Part shown: piece by piece, positions 25,381-34,233 of the stretch
Layout of the letters: every line of letters starts with the position of its first letter
How positions within the stretch are numbered: position 1 is the first letter of the stretch
Source: Parasalinivibrio latis
GTDB taxonomy: Bacteria > Pseudomonadota > Gammaproteobacteria > Enterobacterales > Vibrionaceae
NCBI RefSeq assembly: GCF_036825535.1
Contig: NZ_CP098812.1
Location: 1,674,001 to 1,738,000, forward strand
Direction of reading: 5' to 3'
Length of the DNA stretch: 64,000 nt
The notes under the pieces: model-generated
Seen by the model: only the letters and a program-made list of their open reading frames with translations
The model's database searches: none
Told to the model about the DNA's origin: nothing
Position numbers and translations under genes: made by a program

Positions 25381-26943
25381 ATGAAAAAAACAGCGTTGAT
25401 GCTGGCGATTGCCGGCATGCTGTCCGCCCCTTCTGTACTGGCAGACAGCAAACCCGTAGAGATAACGGTCAGCATGGTCCAGATAATCGGTACCATTGAC
25501 CCGGCCAAAATCACGGATTACACCGAGTATATGGCAGCCGTTAACCTTTATGACGGCCTGACAACCGTTAACACATCCGGCGATATTGCGGGCCTTCTGG
25601 CGCAGCGCTGGGATGTATCCGATGATGGCAAAACATATACGTTTCACCTGAAAAAAGGGGCAACTTTCCAGGACGGCTCACCGGTTGAAGCCAAGGATGT
25701 CGTATATTCAGTCCAGCGTTTGCTGGCATTAAATGAAGGCCCGGCAGGGTTCTTCTCAAAAAGTATTGATCAAAGCCGCCTAAAGGCGATTGACCCCAAC
25801 ACCGTCCAGATAGGGCTGACCAAACCGTCATCCGCTTTCCTTGCCACCACACCACTGCTGTTTGTCATCAACAGTGACAAGGCGAAAGCGATGGGCGGGG
25901 AAGATCCGTGGGCAGAGAATTACATAGGTGAAAATGTGCTGGGTGCCGGGCCATATAATGTCATCAGTTGGCAACGCGGCAGCCGGATGATGCTGGAACG
26001 TTACCCCGGTTATCACGGGACCTTTGGTGACAGGCCCATAGATAAAGTGAGGTTACTGGTAACCAATGATGAAGCAACGGTTAAAGCCCTCGCAAACAAA
26101 GAAGAAATTCACCTTACCAGTGTGTACCAGGCGGAGGAAACCTATAGCGCACTGGCGAAGTTGAAAAACTATGAAATTGACAAGCAGAAAACAGCCAGTG
26201 GTTTCTATATCAAACTTAATAACAAGGTCGCTCCGACAGATGATGTGAATATCCGCAAGGCAATCGCCTATGCAGTGGACTACGCAACCATCAATGAAGT
26301 GATTTATGAAGGTGAACCATTGGCGGGGCCATTGCCGCCGGCCTTTGCTTCTGCCTATTTGGATACATTGTCATACCCGGTATTCGATATGGATAAAGCG
26401 AAGTCTTATGTCCAGCAATCGAAATATGCAGGCAAGGGAAAAATCCCGTTGACTCTCGGTTATGTAGCCGGTGCTGCATTTGAAGAAGAGATTGCGCTGT
26501 TGCTGCAATCTACGCTTGAAACCATCGGCTTTAAAACCACATTGCAAAAAGACCCATGGAACCGGGTAACCGAAATTGCCTCAAAGCCTGAAACAACACC
26601 GCATGTTAACCAAATTTTCTATGAGGCCGTTTACCCGTCACCGGACGCGGTATTCTTCAATCAATACCACTCTGATGCAGCCGGCAGTTGGGCATCAATG
26701 TCCTGGCTCCAAAACGAAAAGGTTGATGGTTGGATAGAACAGGCACGGCTGGAAAAGGACAGCGACAAACGGAATGGTATTTACAAAGAGATCCAACAAT
26801 TCCTTGTCGATAACCAGGTTGATATTTTCCTGCAGAACTCCGTTGATAAACTCGGGGTTCATAAATGCCTGAAAGGAATCAATTACGTGCCAATGCAAAG
26901 TTTCTACTTTGATTTTTCGAGGATGAACTGGGTATGCAAATAG
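25381..26943 (+). CDS. ABC transporter substrate-binding protein, family 5
   Basis: Periplasmic solute-binding protein of 520 residues, family 5 (peptide/nickel type). The signal peptide MKKTALMLAIAGMLSAPSVL ends near LADSKP. YTFHLKKGATFQDGSPVEAKDVVYS is the family hallmark. ATG 25381 follows AAAGGAGAG and gives the signal peptide. A start at 25351 would add ten residues ahead of it. It is the last gene of the transporter-hydrolase cluster and delivers the substrate to the permeases encoded upstream. Confidence 0.92.
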   Translation: MKKTALMLAIAGMLSAPSVLADSKPVEITVSMVQIIGTIDPAKITDYTEYMAAVNLYDGLTTVNTSGDIAGLLAQRWDVSDDGKTYTFHLKKGATFQDGSPVEAKDVVYSVQRLLALNEGPAGFFSKSIDQSRLKAIDPNTVQIGLTKPSSAFLATTPLLFVINSDKAKAMGGEDPWAENYIGENVLGAGPYNVISWQRGSRMMLERYPGYHGTFGDRPIDKVRLLVTNDEATVKALANKEEIHLTSVYQAEETYSALAKLKNYEIDKQKTASGFYIKLNNKVAPTDDVNIRKAIAYAVDYATINEVIYEGEPLAGPLPPAFASAYLDTLSYPVFDMDKAKSYVQQSKYAGKGKIPLTLGYVAGAAFEEEIALLLQSTLETIGFKTTLQKDPWNRVTEIASKPETTPHVNQIFYEAVYPSPDAVFFNQYHSDAAGSWASMSWLQNEKVDGWIEQARLEKDSDKRNGIYKEIQQFLVDNQVDIFLQNSVDKLGVHKCLKGINYVPMQSFYFDFSRMNWVCK

Positions 26944-26984
26944 TTTAGTTTGGTTCTGTATGCTCATTCGGCATAACGACATAC

Positions 26985-27005
26985 AAGGCGGCTTTACGCC
27001 GCCTT
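26985..27005. repeat. 8-bp inverted repeat after the binding-protein gene
   Basis: AAGGCGGC pairs with GCCGCCTT around TTTAC. No T run follows, so it is a weak terminator or an RNA-stabilising hairpin. The remainder of the 26944-27308 gap is the pstS leader and promoter region. Confidence 0.5.
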
Positions 27006-27245
27006 GCGCCAAAGTGGGGCAACAGATGGAGTCATTAATTTGGTTTTTCTGCCCACTTTATAATTGCTACTGTCACATAAAATTCAAAAAAAATCCAAGA
27101 AACCAGAAAACATTAAAATAATATAACTGTATGTATTAAATGGAAAATATTGCCGCGCTGATTCCCCTGCCTATACCTGTAACATTACATTAATAAACAA
27201 GTAAGATTTCCGTCATCAATCTCCTATAGCTTTCTCCCTAGTCCA

Positions 27246-27268
27246 TCTCGCCAAATAAATTGGTGAGA
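27246..27268 (+). promoter_or_regulatory. hairpin in the pstS leader
   Basis: TCTCGCCA pairs with TGGTGAGA (one G-U pair) around AATAAAT, 41 bases before the pstS start. It may stabilise the message or influence translation. Confidence 0.4.
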
Positions 27269-27308
27269 CGAATTCACGAAGAAATGACTTATCAACTAGG
27301 AGGTTGAT

Positions 27309-28352
27309 GTGAAACTTAAGGCTTTGATCGCTGCAACTGCTGCAACCTTTGCTGTGTTGTCTTCCGGCAATGCACTGGCTGCATCACGCGACTATATCAG
27401 CATTGTTGGTTCTTCAACGGTTTATCCGTTCGCCACCGTAGTAGCAGAGCGATTTGGCCGCACTTCGTCTTTCGCAGTGCCAAAAATCGAATCTACCGGT
27501 TCAGGCGGCGGCTTGAAGCTGTTCTGTAACGGCGTGGGTGAAAACACCCCTGATATCACCAATGCATCGCGCAAAATCAAATCTTCTGAGATTGAGCTGT
27601 GTGCAAAAAATGGCGTTAAAGACATCGTTGAAATCAAGATTGGTTACGACGGTATCGCTTTTGCCAACTCTAAAAAGTCTGAGCAGCTCGACATCTCCCT
27701 TCGCGATATCTTCCTGGCTCTGGGCAAGGTTGTTCCAGACGGCAAGGGTAACCTTGTAGACAACCCTTACAAGACTTGGAATGACGTCAACCCGGCTCTG
27801 CCAGGAACCAAAATTGAAGTTTTGGGTCCCCCACCGACATCCGGTACCCGCGATGCATTTGCAGAGCTGGCTCTGGAAGGTGGCTGTAAGACCTTCCCAG
27901 AAATTAAAGCCCTTAAGAAAACTGACAAGAAGAAGTACAAGGCAATCTGCCACGGTGTTCGTGAAGACGGTGCATTTATTGAAGCCGGTGAGAACGACAA
28001 CCTGATTGTCCAGAAGCTGGAAGCGAATCCAACGGCGTTTGGCATCTTTGGATTCTCTTTCCTTGACCAGAATGCTGACAAAGTACAGGGCTCAAAAATC
28101 AAGGGTGTCGTTCCTACTTTTGATGCCATCGGAGACGGTTCTTACCCAATCTCACGCTCACTGTTCTTCTACGTGAAAAAGGCGCACGAAGGTGTGGTTC
28201 CTGGCCTGAAAGAGTATGTGACTGCATTTACTTCTGAAGATGCAATCGGTGATGAAGGTTACCTGACTGACCGCGGCCTGATTCCTCTTGCAGCCCGCGA
28301 TTGGAAAATTGTTCGCAACAGTGCTGTGAACATGCAGCCGAACCTGAACTAA
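27309..28352 (+). CDS. pstS: phosphate ABC transporter substrate-binding protein PstS
   Basis: Periplasmic phosphate-binding protein of 347 residues. The signal peptide (AATAATFAVLSSGNALA) is followed by the mature start ISIVGSSTVYPFATVVAE, and phosphate-contacting motifs ESTGSGGGLK and TSGTRDAFAELAL are present. The start is a GTG at 27309 with AGGAGG 6 bases upstream. An ATG at 27307 is out of frame. First gene of pstSCAB. Regulation by PhoB is expected, and a weak Pho-box-like sequence is discussed in the findings. Confidence 0.95.
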   Translation: MKLKALIAATAATFAVLSSGNALAASRDYISIVGSSTVYPFATVVAERFGRTSSFAVPKIESTGSGGGLKLFCNGVGENTPDITNASRKIKSSEIELCAKNGVKDIVEIKIGYDGIAFANSKKSEQLDISLRDIFLALGKVVPDGKGNLVDNPYKTWNDVNPALPGTKIEVLGPPPTSGTRDAFAELALEGGCKTFPEIKALKKTDKKKYKAICHGVREDGAFIEAGENDNLIVQKLEANPTAFGIFGFSFLDQNADKVQGSKIKGVVPTFDAIGDGSYPISRSLFFYVKKAHEGVVPGLKEYVTAFTSEDAIGDEGYLTDRGLIPLAARDWKIVRNSAVNMQPNLN

Positions 28353-28434
28353 CTGCTCTAGTTAAACATCAGCGGGGCAGCCGGGTACGCTGCCCCTGTT
28401 GTGTTTCTGGCGATGTTGTGTTGATGGAGAACAT

Positions 28435-29817
28435 ATGCAAGCCACAACGTTAATAACATTCTTGCTTTTAAGTGCTGTCGTTGCTTTTTGGATAGCCCGC
28501 CAGCGTTCCATGGATATGGGGCGTTCACAGGGTGGACTCAGCATTTTGCATTCCCGGCCAAGTTACTACGGATCGCTGGCTGCGATTCTGGCGACGATTC
28601 CTTCCCTGATTCTTTTCCTCCTGTGGCAGTCTTTTGAGGGCTCACTGGTGAACACCTTGGTGATGGCCCAGCTCCCCAGCACTTACACCTCCGGTGATAC
28701 CAACCCTGGTCTGGTTTACAGCCAAATCACCAATATCGCCAATGGCCTGGCAAAGACCGATGATCCCAACCTGACCAATGCCGCGCGGCACTATGATCAA
28801 CTGATGGATCTGGGGCTGACGTTGCGAACCGTCGTGTTGGTCTCGGTTACCTTGCTGGGGTTAACCCTGGGATGGCGACTGGCTCGCCCGAAAATAAAAT
28901 CCCGGGTGTATGTCGAGAAGGTGCTGCAGTTTTTCCTTCTGTTCTGCTCGTCCATCGCGATTTTAACGACGGCAGGTATTGTCCTATCGGTGCTGTTTGA
29001 AGCCATCCGCTTTTTTAACATGGTCCCAGTTACTGATTTTATCTTCGGTACCCAGTGGTCACCCCAGATTGCATTACGTGCTGACCAGGAAGGGGCAAGT
29101 GGTGCATTTGGTGCAATTCCGCTATTTACCGGTACGTTGATGATTTCGTTCATCGCGATGCTGATTGCGGCACCGGTTGGCCTGATGAGCGCGATCTACC
29201 TCGCTGAATACGCGTCGCCTAGAGTCAGGAACATTGTTAAACCTGTCCTCGAAGTTCTGGCCGGTATACCTACTGTGGTTTATGGCTTCTTCGCCGCTCT
29301 GACGGCTGCGCCACTTATTCGTGATATTGCCCATTCTGTCGGCCTGGAAAGTGCGTCTGCTGAAAGTGCCCTGGCGGCAGGTCTGATAATGGGGATCATG
29401 ATTATTCCTTTTGTTTCATCGCTTTCTGACGATGTAATCAATGCGGTTCCGCAAGCACTGAGGGACGGCTCGCTGGGTTTAGGGGCAACCCGCTCGGAAA
29501 CGATTCTCAATGTTGTCATCCCTGCAGCACTGCCGGGTATTGTCGGTGGACTGCTGCTGGCAGTATCCCGTGCGATTGGCGAAACCATGATTGTTGTCAT
29601 GGCAGCGGGCCTGTCAGCCAACCTGACAGCGAATCCGCTTGAGTCGGTGACGACCGTCACTGTGCAGATTGTGACCTTGCTGGTGGGCGACCAGGAATTT
29701 GACAGCCCGAAAACGCTGGCGGCGTTTGCGCTTGGCCTCACGCTGTTTGTGGTCACGCTGGTATTGAACTTCGTCGCGCTGCGCATTGTGAAGAAATATA
29801 GGGAACAGTATGACTGA
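28435..29817 (+). CDS. pstC: phosphate ABC transporter permease PstC
   Basis: Inner-membrane permease of 460 residues, longer than the 320 of E. coli PstC because of an N-terminal extension with two extra hydrophobic segments and a loop. This extended form is common in marine gammaproteobacteria and pseudomonads. The coupling loop GSLGLGATRSETILNVVIPA and the segment SRAIGETMIVVMAAG are PstC/PstA signatures. ATG 28435 has GGAGA before it. It overlaps pstA by 8 bases. Confidence 0.93.
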   Translation: MQATTLITFLLLSAVVAFWIARQRSMDMGRSQGGLSILHSRPSYYGSLAAILATIPSLILFLLWQSFEGSLVNTLVMAQLPSTYTSGDTNPGLVYSQITNIANGLAKTDDPNLTNAARHYDQLMDLGLTLRTVVLVSVTLLGLTLGWRLARPKIKSRVYVEKVLQFFLLFCSSIAILTTAGIVLSVLFEAIRFFNMVPVTDFIFGTQWSPQIALRADQEGASGAFGAIPLFTGTLMISFIAMLIAAPVGLMSAIYLAEYASPRVRNIVKPVLEVLAGIPTVVYGFFAALTAAPLIRDIAHSVGLESASAESALAAGLIMGIMIIPFVSSLSDDVINAVPQALRDGSLGLGATRSETILNVVIPAALPGIVGGLLLAVSRAIGETMIVVMAAGLSANLTANPLESVTTVTVQIVTLLVGDQEFDSPKTLAAFALGLTLFVVTLVLNFVALRIVKKYREQYD

Positions 29818-31114
29818 TAAACTCAAACAAATGGCGGCCACGAAGCGTGAGCGTGTAAAGGCATCGCTGAAACGCCGGAGAGGGAAGGAAGCCCGTTTTC
29901 GCTGGTATGGCATCATTTCTATCTCATTTGCGTTTGCTTTCCTGGCAGTGCTTCTTGTTTCCATCGTGTCTGAAGGGCACACCGCATTTAAGACCACAGA
30001 AGTACGGCTTGACGTGACGTTGTCACCAAGTGTGCTTGGTATTCCGGCAGTCAACCCAGGAGAACAGGAACTGTTCAGCGCCAACTACCGTAAGGCGTTG
30101 CGTAACTCCCTAAAAGAACTGTTCCCGGAGGTGAAGGACCGTAAAGAACGACGCAAACTCTATGCGGTCATTTCCAATGGCGCAGAATATGATCTGAGGG
30201 ACAAGGTTCTCAAAGACCCGTCACTGGTTGGAAAGACCATCACTTATTGGGCACTGGCCGGGGACAACTTTAACCAGTTCAACAAGGGCAATATCTCCGC
30301 AGCGTTGCCTGAAGATGAACGTCAGTTCAAAAACAACCAGATTGCCTGGTTCGACACACTGGATGATGAAGGCCGCGTCCGTACTGTGTTCAATACCCAC
30401 TTCTTCACCAATGGGGACAGCCGGGATGCAGAGCTGGCTGGGATCTGGGGGGCAACCGTCGGGTCGTTTTATACCTTGCTGGTAACCCTGATGTTGAGCT
30501 TCCCTATTGGTGCCGCAGCGGCTATCTACCTCGAAGAATTTGCACCCAAAAACCGTGTTACCGAGATAATTGAAATCAACATCAACAACCTGGCAGCGGT
30601 GCCATCAATAGTGTTTGGTTTGCTGGGTCTTGCCGTTTTCCTCAACTTCTTTGACTTTCCCCGTTCGGCTCCCTTGGTGGGTGGTTTGGTACTTACTTTG
30701 ATGACGCTCCCGACCATCATCATTTCCAGCCGAGCGGCCATTAAGGCTGTGCCGCCTTCTGTCCGCGATGCTGCGCTTGGTATGGGGGCATCGAAAATGC
30801 AGATGGTGCTTCACCATGTTCTCCCGCTGGCGATGCCGGGCATGTTGACGGGAACCATTATTGGTATGGCCCAGGCTCTGGGTGAGACAGCGCCTTTGCT
30901 GATGATTGGCATGGTGGCTTTCGTTGTGGATATTCCCGGCGGGCCTATGGATGCCGCCACCGCACTGCCGGTCCAGATTTACCTTTGGGCGGAGAACCCG
31001 GAGAAGGGCTTCGTTGAAAATACTTCAGGCGCCATCATGGTACTGCTGGCTTTCCTTGCATTTATGAACGCCTGCGCAGTTGTGTTACGTAAACGGCTGG
31101 AGCGCCGTTGGTAA
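29810..31114 (+). CDS. pstA: phosphate ABC transporter permease PstA
   Basis: Second permease, 434 residues, also extended at the N-terminus with one membrane segment and a long hydrophilic periplasmic region of about 170 residues (about residues 60-225). The transporter block begins near GSFYTLLVTLMLSFPIGAAA and has the coupling loop ALGMGASKMQMVLHHVLPLA. It overlaps pstC by 8 bases, so the pair is translationally coupled. Confidence 0.93.
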   Translation: MTDKLKQMAATKRERVKASLKRRRGKEARFRWYGIISISFAFAFLAVLLVSIVSEGHTAFKTTEVRLDVTLSPSVLGIPAVNPGEQELFSANYRKALRNSLKELFPEVKDRKERRKLYAVISNGAEYDLRDKVLKDPSLVGKTITYWALAGDNFNQFNKGNISAALPEDERQFKNNQIAWFDTLDDEGRVRTVFNTHFFTNGDSRDAELAGIWGATVGSFYTLLVTLMLSFPIGAAAAIYLEEFAPKNRVTEIIEININNLAAVPSIVFGLLGLAVFLNFFDFPRSAPLVGGLVLTLMTLPTIIISSRAAIKAVPPSVRDAALGMGASKMQMVLHHVLPLAMPGMLTGTIIGMAQALGETAPLLMIGMVAFVVDIPGGPMDAATALPVQIYLWAENPEKGFVENTSGAIMVLLAFLAFMNACAVVLRKRLERRW

Positions 31115-31128
31115 AAAAGGAATTGATT

Positions 31129-32004
31129 ATGACTACGACATTACACTCTGAAAATGGCGTTGGGGCGATTAACCTCGTACAACCTGTTTCCCCTGAACAA
31201 ACCCAGGCTCCGGCTAAGACGTGCGGTAACCCGTTTGTAGTAGATCCGCGAATGATTGCCCGTGATGTGGGAGTGGATTATGAGTTTGGTACCAAACCGG
31301 CACTGAGTGGAATCAGTTTGGATATTGGCAAACGTGAAGTCCTGTCAATGATTGGTCCGTCCGGATGCGGTAAATCAACTTTCCTCCGTTGTCTGAACAG
31401 GATGAACGATACGGTAACCGGCTGTATTGTTAACGGGAAAATTGCACTCGATGGCACAAACATCTACGGTGATCAGACTGAAATTGTCGAGCTTCGATCC
31501 CGTGTGGGCATGGTTTTCCAACGCCCGAACCCGTTTCCCAAGTCGATTTATGACAATGTTGCATACGGGCCGCGTATTCATGGCTTGGTTGATTCCAGGG
31601 CAGATATGGATGAAGTCGTTGAATCATCACTTCGAAAGGCCGGATTGTGGGAAGAAGCCAAGGATCGTTTGGACCAGCCGGCTACCGGATTGTCAGGCGG
31701 CCAGCAGCAGCGCCTTTGCATCGCGAGAACCATCGCTATTACGCCGGAAATTATCCTGATGGATGAACCATGTTCTGCGCTGGATCCTATTGCAACGGCA
31801 AAAATTGAAGAGCTGATTGCCGAGCTGAAGGAGAGCTTCAGTATTGTTATCGTAACGCACTCAATGCAACAGGCTTCAAGGGTCTCTGACCGTACTGCTT
31901 ACTTCCATTTGGGACACTTGGTTGAAGTAAACCCAACCAAGCAGGTGTTTGAAGATCCTGAACATCGGCTTACCCGTGATTACATTGGTGGCCGTTTCGG
32001 CTAA
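31129..32004 (+). CDS. pstB: phosphate ABC transporter ATPase PstB
   Basis: ATPase of 291 residues with Walker A GPSGCGKS, signature LSGGQQQR and Walker B ILMDEPCSALDP, the PstB version of that box. A 40-residue extension comes before the usual start of PstB. I chose ATG 31129 with AAGGA in front. The frame opens at 31108 but with no better site. It powers import through PstC and PstA. Last gene of the operon. No phoU follows here. Confidence 0.94.
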   Translation: MTTTLHSENGVGAINLVQPVSPEQTQAPAKTCGNPFVVDPRMIARDVGVDYEFGTKPALSGISLDIGKREVLSMIGPSGCGKSTFLRCLNRMNDTVTGCIVNGKIALDGTNIYGDQTEIVELRSRVGMVFQRPNPFPKSIYDNVAYGPRIHGLVDSRADMDEVVESSLRKAGLWEEAKDRLDQPATGLSGGQQQRLCIARTIAITPEIILMDEPCSALDPIATAKIEELIAELKESFSIVIVTHSMQQASRVSDRTAYFHLGHLVEVNPTKQVFEDPEHRLTRDYIGGRFG

Positions 32005-32020
32005 CACTTTTGTATGTGCT

Positions 32021-32052
32021 AAAACGCCCCAGCCAAAACTGGGGCGTTTTTC
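32021..32052. terminator. bidirectional terminator after pstB
   Basis: AAAACGCCCCAG and CTGGGGCGTTTT form a 12-bp stem around CCAAAA, with a T run on both strands. It separates pstB from the convergent peroxiredoxin gene. Confidence 0.88.
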
Positions 32053-32105
32053 CAGGTAAAAGCCCCGTCAAAACCCGTCAGAATCGGTTTTCAGGGTCTG
32101 TTCCT

Positions 32106-32582
32106 TCATATTTGGGCGAGCATGGTCTGTGCGTCACTGACTTCAAAGGATTTTGGTTTTTCTACGTTAAGTATTTTCACTACCCCATCTTCTGCCAACA
32201 TTGAAAACCGTTGCGAGCGCAAACCACCAAAACGTCCGGTGTCCTGCGCGAGGCCCATGGCATGGCAAAACGATCCATCACCGTCTCCCAGCATGGTTAT
32301 CGCTTCCGCATTTTGGGAATCGCCCCATGCTTTCATGACAAACGCATCATTTACAGCCAGACAAATTATGGCGTCGACCCCTTTTGCCTGGAATTGGTCT
32401 GCAAGCGTAATGTAACCGGGTAAATGGGCTTCTGAACAGGTAGGTGTAAATGCACCGGGAACAGCAAACAGCACAACCCGCTTGTTGTTGAAAAGGTCCT
32501 TTGTCGTTAAAGCTGCCATGCCTTCGGCATCAAGGAACTGAAACTCATGGTGGGGTAGGGAGTCTCCGAGAGAAATCATCAT
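32106..32582 (-). CDS. peroxiredoxin (Prx5/AhpE-like group)
   Basis: Thiol peroxidase of 158 residues that reduces peroxides. The active-site segment VPGAFTPTCSEAHLPGY has the peroxidatic cysteine at 49, typical of the Prx5 branch. SMLAEDGVVKILNVE is also a family segment. AAGGAAAAC precedes ATG 32582. A second ATG directly after it could also be used. It converges with pstB across a terminator and appears to be a single-gene unit. Confidence 0.92.
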   Translation of the reverse strand: MMISLGDSLPHHEFQFLDAEGMAALTTKDLFNNKRVVLFAVPGAFTPTCSEAHLPGYITLADQFQAKGVDAIICLAVNDAFVMKAWGDSQNAEAITMLGDGDGSFCHAMGLAQDTGRFGGLRSQRFSMLAEDGVVKILNVEKPKSFEVSDAQTMLAQI

Positions 32583-32642
32583 GTTTTCCTTCTGACTGGA
32601 AATAATCCCAATAAGTTTAGCCTGTGTGTGTTCAGGAAGGGC

Positions 32643-32888
32643 TCAGCACTTTTCTCTTTTTAGGACACCCAGAGCAGCGAGCTGTTTGTTCAGTTCTTTT
32701 TTGTGTGTCCCTGAAGCTGTTTTCTTGCGCTTTTTTATATCTCTGTACTTTGATTTGACACCCTCGCAAGGAAGGTTTCGGTATTGCTTTTCGTAGTCCT
32801 CAACACTGGCGGAAACGGCAGAGAAACTGAAAAAAGTCAGCATGAGGCAGAGGGCAAGTTTTCGCGGAAACATGTCAGGCAAATCCAT
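32643..32888 (-). CDS. small secreted protein, 81 aa
   Basis: A short protein with a hydrophobic N-terminal signal (LALCLMLTFFSFSAVSA) followed by a basic, lysine-rich helical tail (KSKYRDIKKRKKTASGTHKK). The mature part has two cysteines, C42 and C81. It resembles small periplasmic proteins such as the DUF1090 type, but I cannot assign it. The start could be 32888 or the ATG at 32873, which gives a more usual signal peptide. A single-gene unit. Confidence 0.65.
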   Translation of the reverse strand: MDLPDMFPRKLALCLMLTFFSFSAVSASVEDYEKQYRNLPCEGVKSKYRDIKKRKKTASGTHKKELNKQLAALGVLKREKC

Positions 32889-32987
32889 ATTGCTTTCAGC
32901 GGCTTAATTAGTGACCTGAAATTGTAATATTCGACAGCTCTAATTTCTTGTAAGTAAGACAGGACAAAACAGGAATTTATGATGTGA

Positions 32988-33010
32988 CACTGGTGGAAAT
33001 GTAACCAGTG
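32988..33010. repeat. 7-bp inverted repeat in the 32889-33244 gap
   Basis: CACTGGT and ACCAGTG form an exact stem around nine bases, followed further on by a T run (GGATTTTTTAT). It is possibly a weak terminator or small RNA element. The gap contains no ORF I can support. Confidence 0.35.
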
Positions 33011-33086
33011 GCATTATAAGGATTTTTTATATGTGAAGTGCTTCGAAGGGTTGTCTTACTAACAAGACAAAAAGAAAGCTGAGGTC

Positions 33087-33118
33087 TGTGGATAACTCTA
33101 CGCTGTGAGTTATCCACA
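33087..33118. promoter_or_regulatory. inverted pair of perfect DnaA boxes
   Basis: TGTGGATAACTC at 33087-33098 and its exact reverse complement at 33107-33118 are separated by eight bases. Each arm contains the DnaA box TTATCCACA (33110-33118) or its complement TGTGGATAA (33087-33095). A weaker TGAATAA box stands 10 bases further on. It lies in a 356-base gap without genes. Confidence 0.7.
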
Positions 33119-33244
33119 AAATAGGTGAATAACTTTGGGAGTACTTTTTGTTTAACTTTCTTGAAGCGGGGAAAATCAAGGTGATTAGCTCAAATCGATT
33201 TATTCAACACCCTCTGTCAAGAAGAAAATCCTTTTTTTGTATCG

Positions 33245-33925
33245 CTAATCAAGTTTTCTCTGGATATCGTTAAAAAGCTGGTGAGCCATTCTGATATCGC
33301 GGTCTGATAAGCGATTAAGTCCTTCAATTAACCACTCTTTTAGCTTTGTATCACCTTCGGCTACGTTATCCAGGAGATTTCCTGCTTTCTCCCTGAGCGC
33401 GGCCAATGAGCGGATGTTGGCTTCAGAATGCGTAAGGCCAATCTGCCTGTTTACATCGGACAGTGCATAACTGTACACCATGACAGCCTGCCCCAGGTTG
33501 AGTGATGGATAATCCGCCACCAGAGGTACATAACTGTACAAATCACACAATGAGAGCTCTTCATTGGATAAACCGCTCGCTTCTCGACCAAACAGCAAGG
33601 CGATGCGTTGTACGGAGGTTGCCTGTTTTTCCAGTTGGCCGGACAGCTCAGATGGTGAAAGGTAGGTACGGGCACTGCCTCGCTCCCGTGCAGTGGTTCC
33701 GATCACCAGGTCAAATTGGGAGCGAAGTGATTCCACATCCGGATAGCAAACGATATTGTCCAGAATGTCATGGGCCCCATGTGCTACCCAGCGTGCTTCC
33801 TCTTCTTTGTGAGCCTCTGAATTTACAATAACCAGTTGGGTAAACCCCATGGTTTTAATTGCGCGTGCAGCCGCACCCACATTGGCGGCCCGGGCAGGCT
33901 CCACCATCACAAAAGTAATCGACAT
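33245..33925 (-). CDS. yjtD: tRNA/rRNA methyltransferase, SpoU/TrmH superfamily, YjtD (LasT)
   Basis: SAM-dependent SPOUT methyltransferase of 226 residues acting on tRNA or rRNA ribose. The knot motifs are visible: motif 1 NVGAAARAIKTMGF, motif 2 ALLFGREASGLSNEEL, and motif 3 YPSLNLGQAVMVYSYAL. It is closest in pattern to E. coli YjtD/LasT from recall. The start is ATG 33925 (MSITFVMVEPARAANVG). The frame is open 19 codons upstream, but that part does not fit the family. The gap before it holds the DnaA boxes. Confidence 0.9.
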   Translation of the reverse strand: MSITFVMVEPARAANVGAAARAIKTMGFTQLVIVNSEAHKEEEARWVAHGAHDILDNIVCYPDVESLRSQFDLVIGTTARERGSARTYLSPSELSGQLEKQATSVQRIALLFGREASGLSNEELSLCDLYSYVPLVADYPSLNLGQAVMVYSYALSDVNRQIGLTHSEANIRSLAALREKAGNLLDNVAEGDTKLKEWLIEGLNRLSDRDIRMAHQLFNDIQRKLD

Positions 33926-34233
33926 CTTTATCACTGTAACTGTCTGGCAATGGGCCGGGATTATATACCCAAGCGGTTTCAAGATGAATGCAGGATGATG
34001 GAATCGATTGGCTGTGACGGAGGAACACTCTTTGCCGGCTAGAAAGTAATTTCAGTCACAGTGTGCTCAGGTTCAAAATTGCGGATTATTACTAACAGAA
34101 TGCTTTACCGGAATATGAGTGAAAGAGTATATCTGTCTGGCCCGAACGAGCAGGCAGTTTTCTGATTTCTGCTAAGTTTTTATTTCGGGCTATGCTTGCA
34201 GATATGACGTTCCTAAGGAGTGAAAGGCGATTT

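Noticed and set aside
27059..27090. CTGTCAC near 27070 as a Pho box
   Set aside because: Only one half-site is good. The second repeat 11 bases away does not match, so the 27210 site was kept as the weaker candidate instead.
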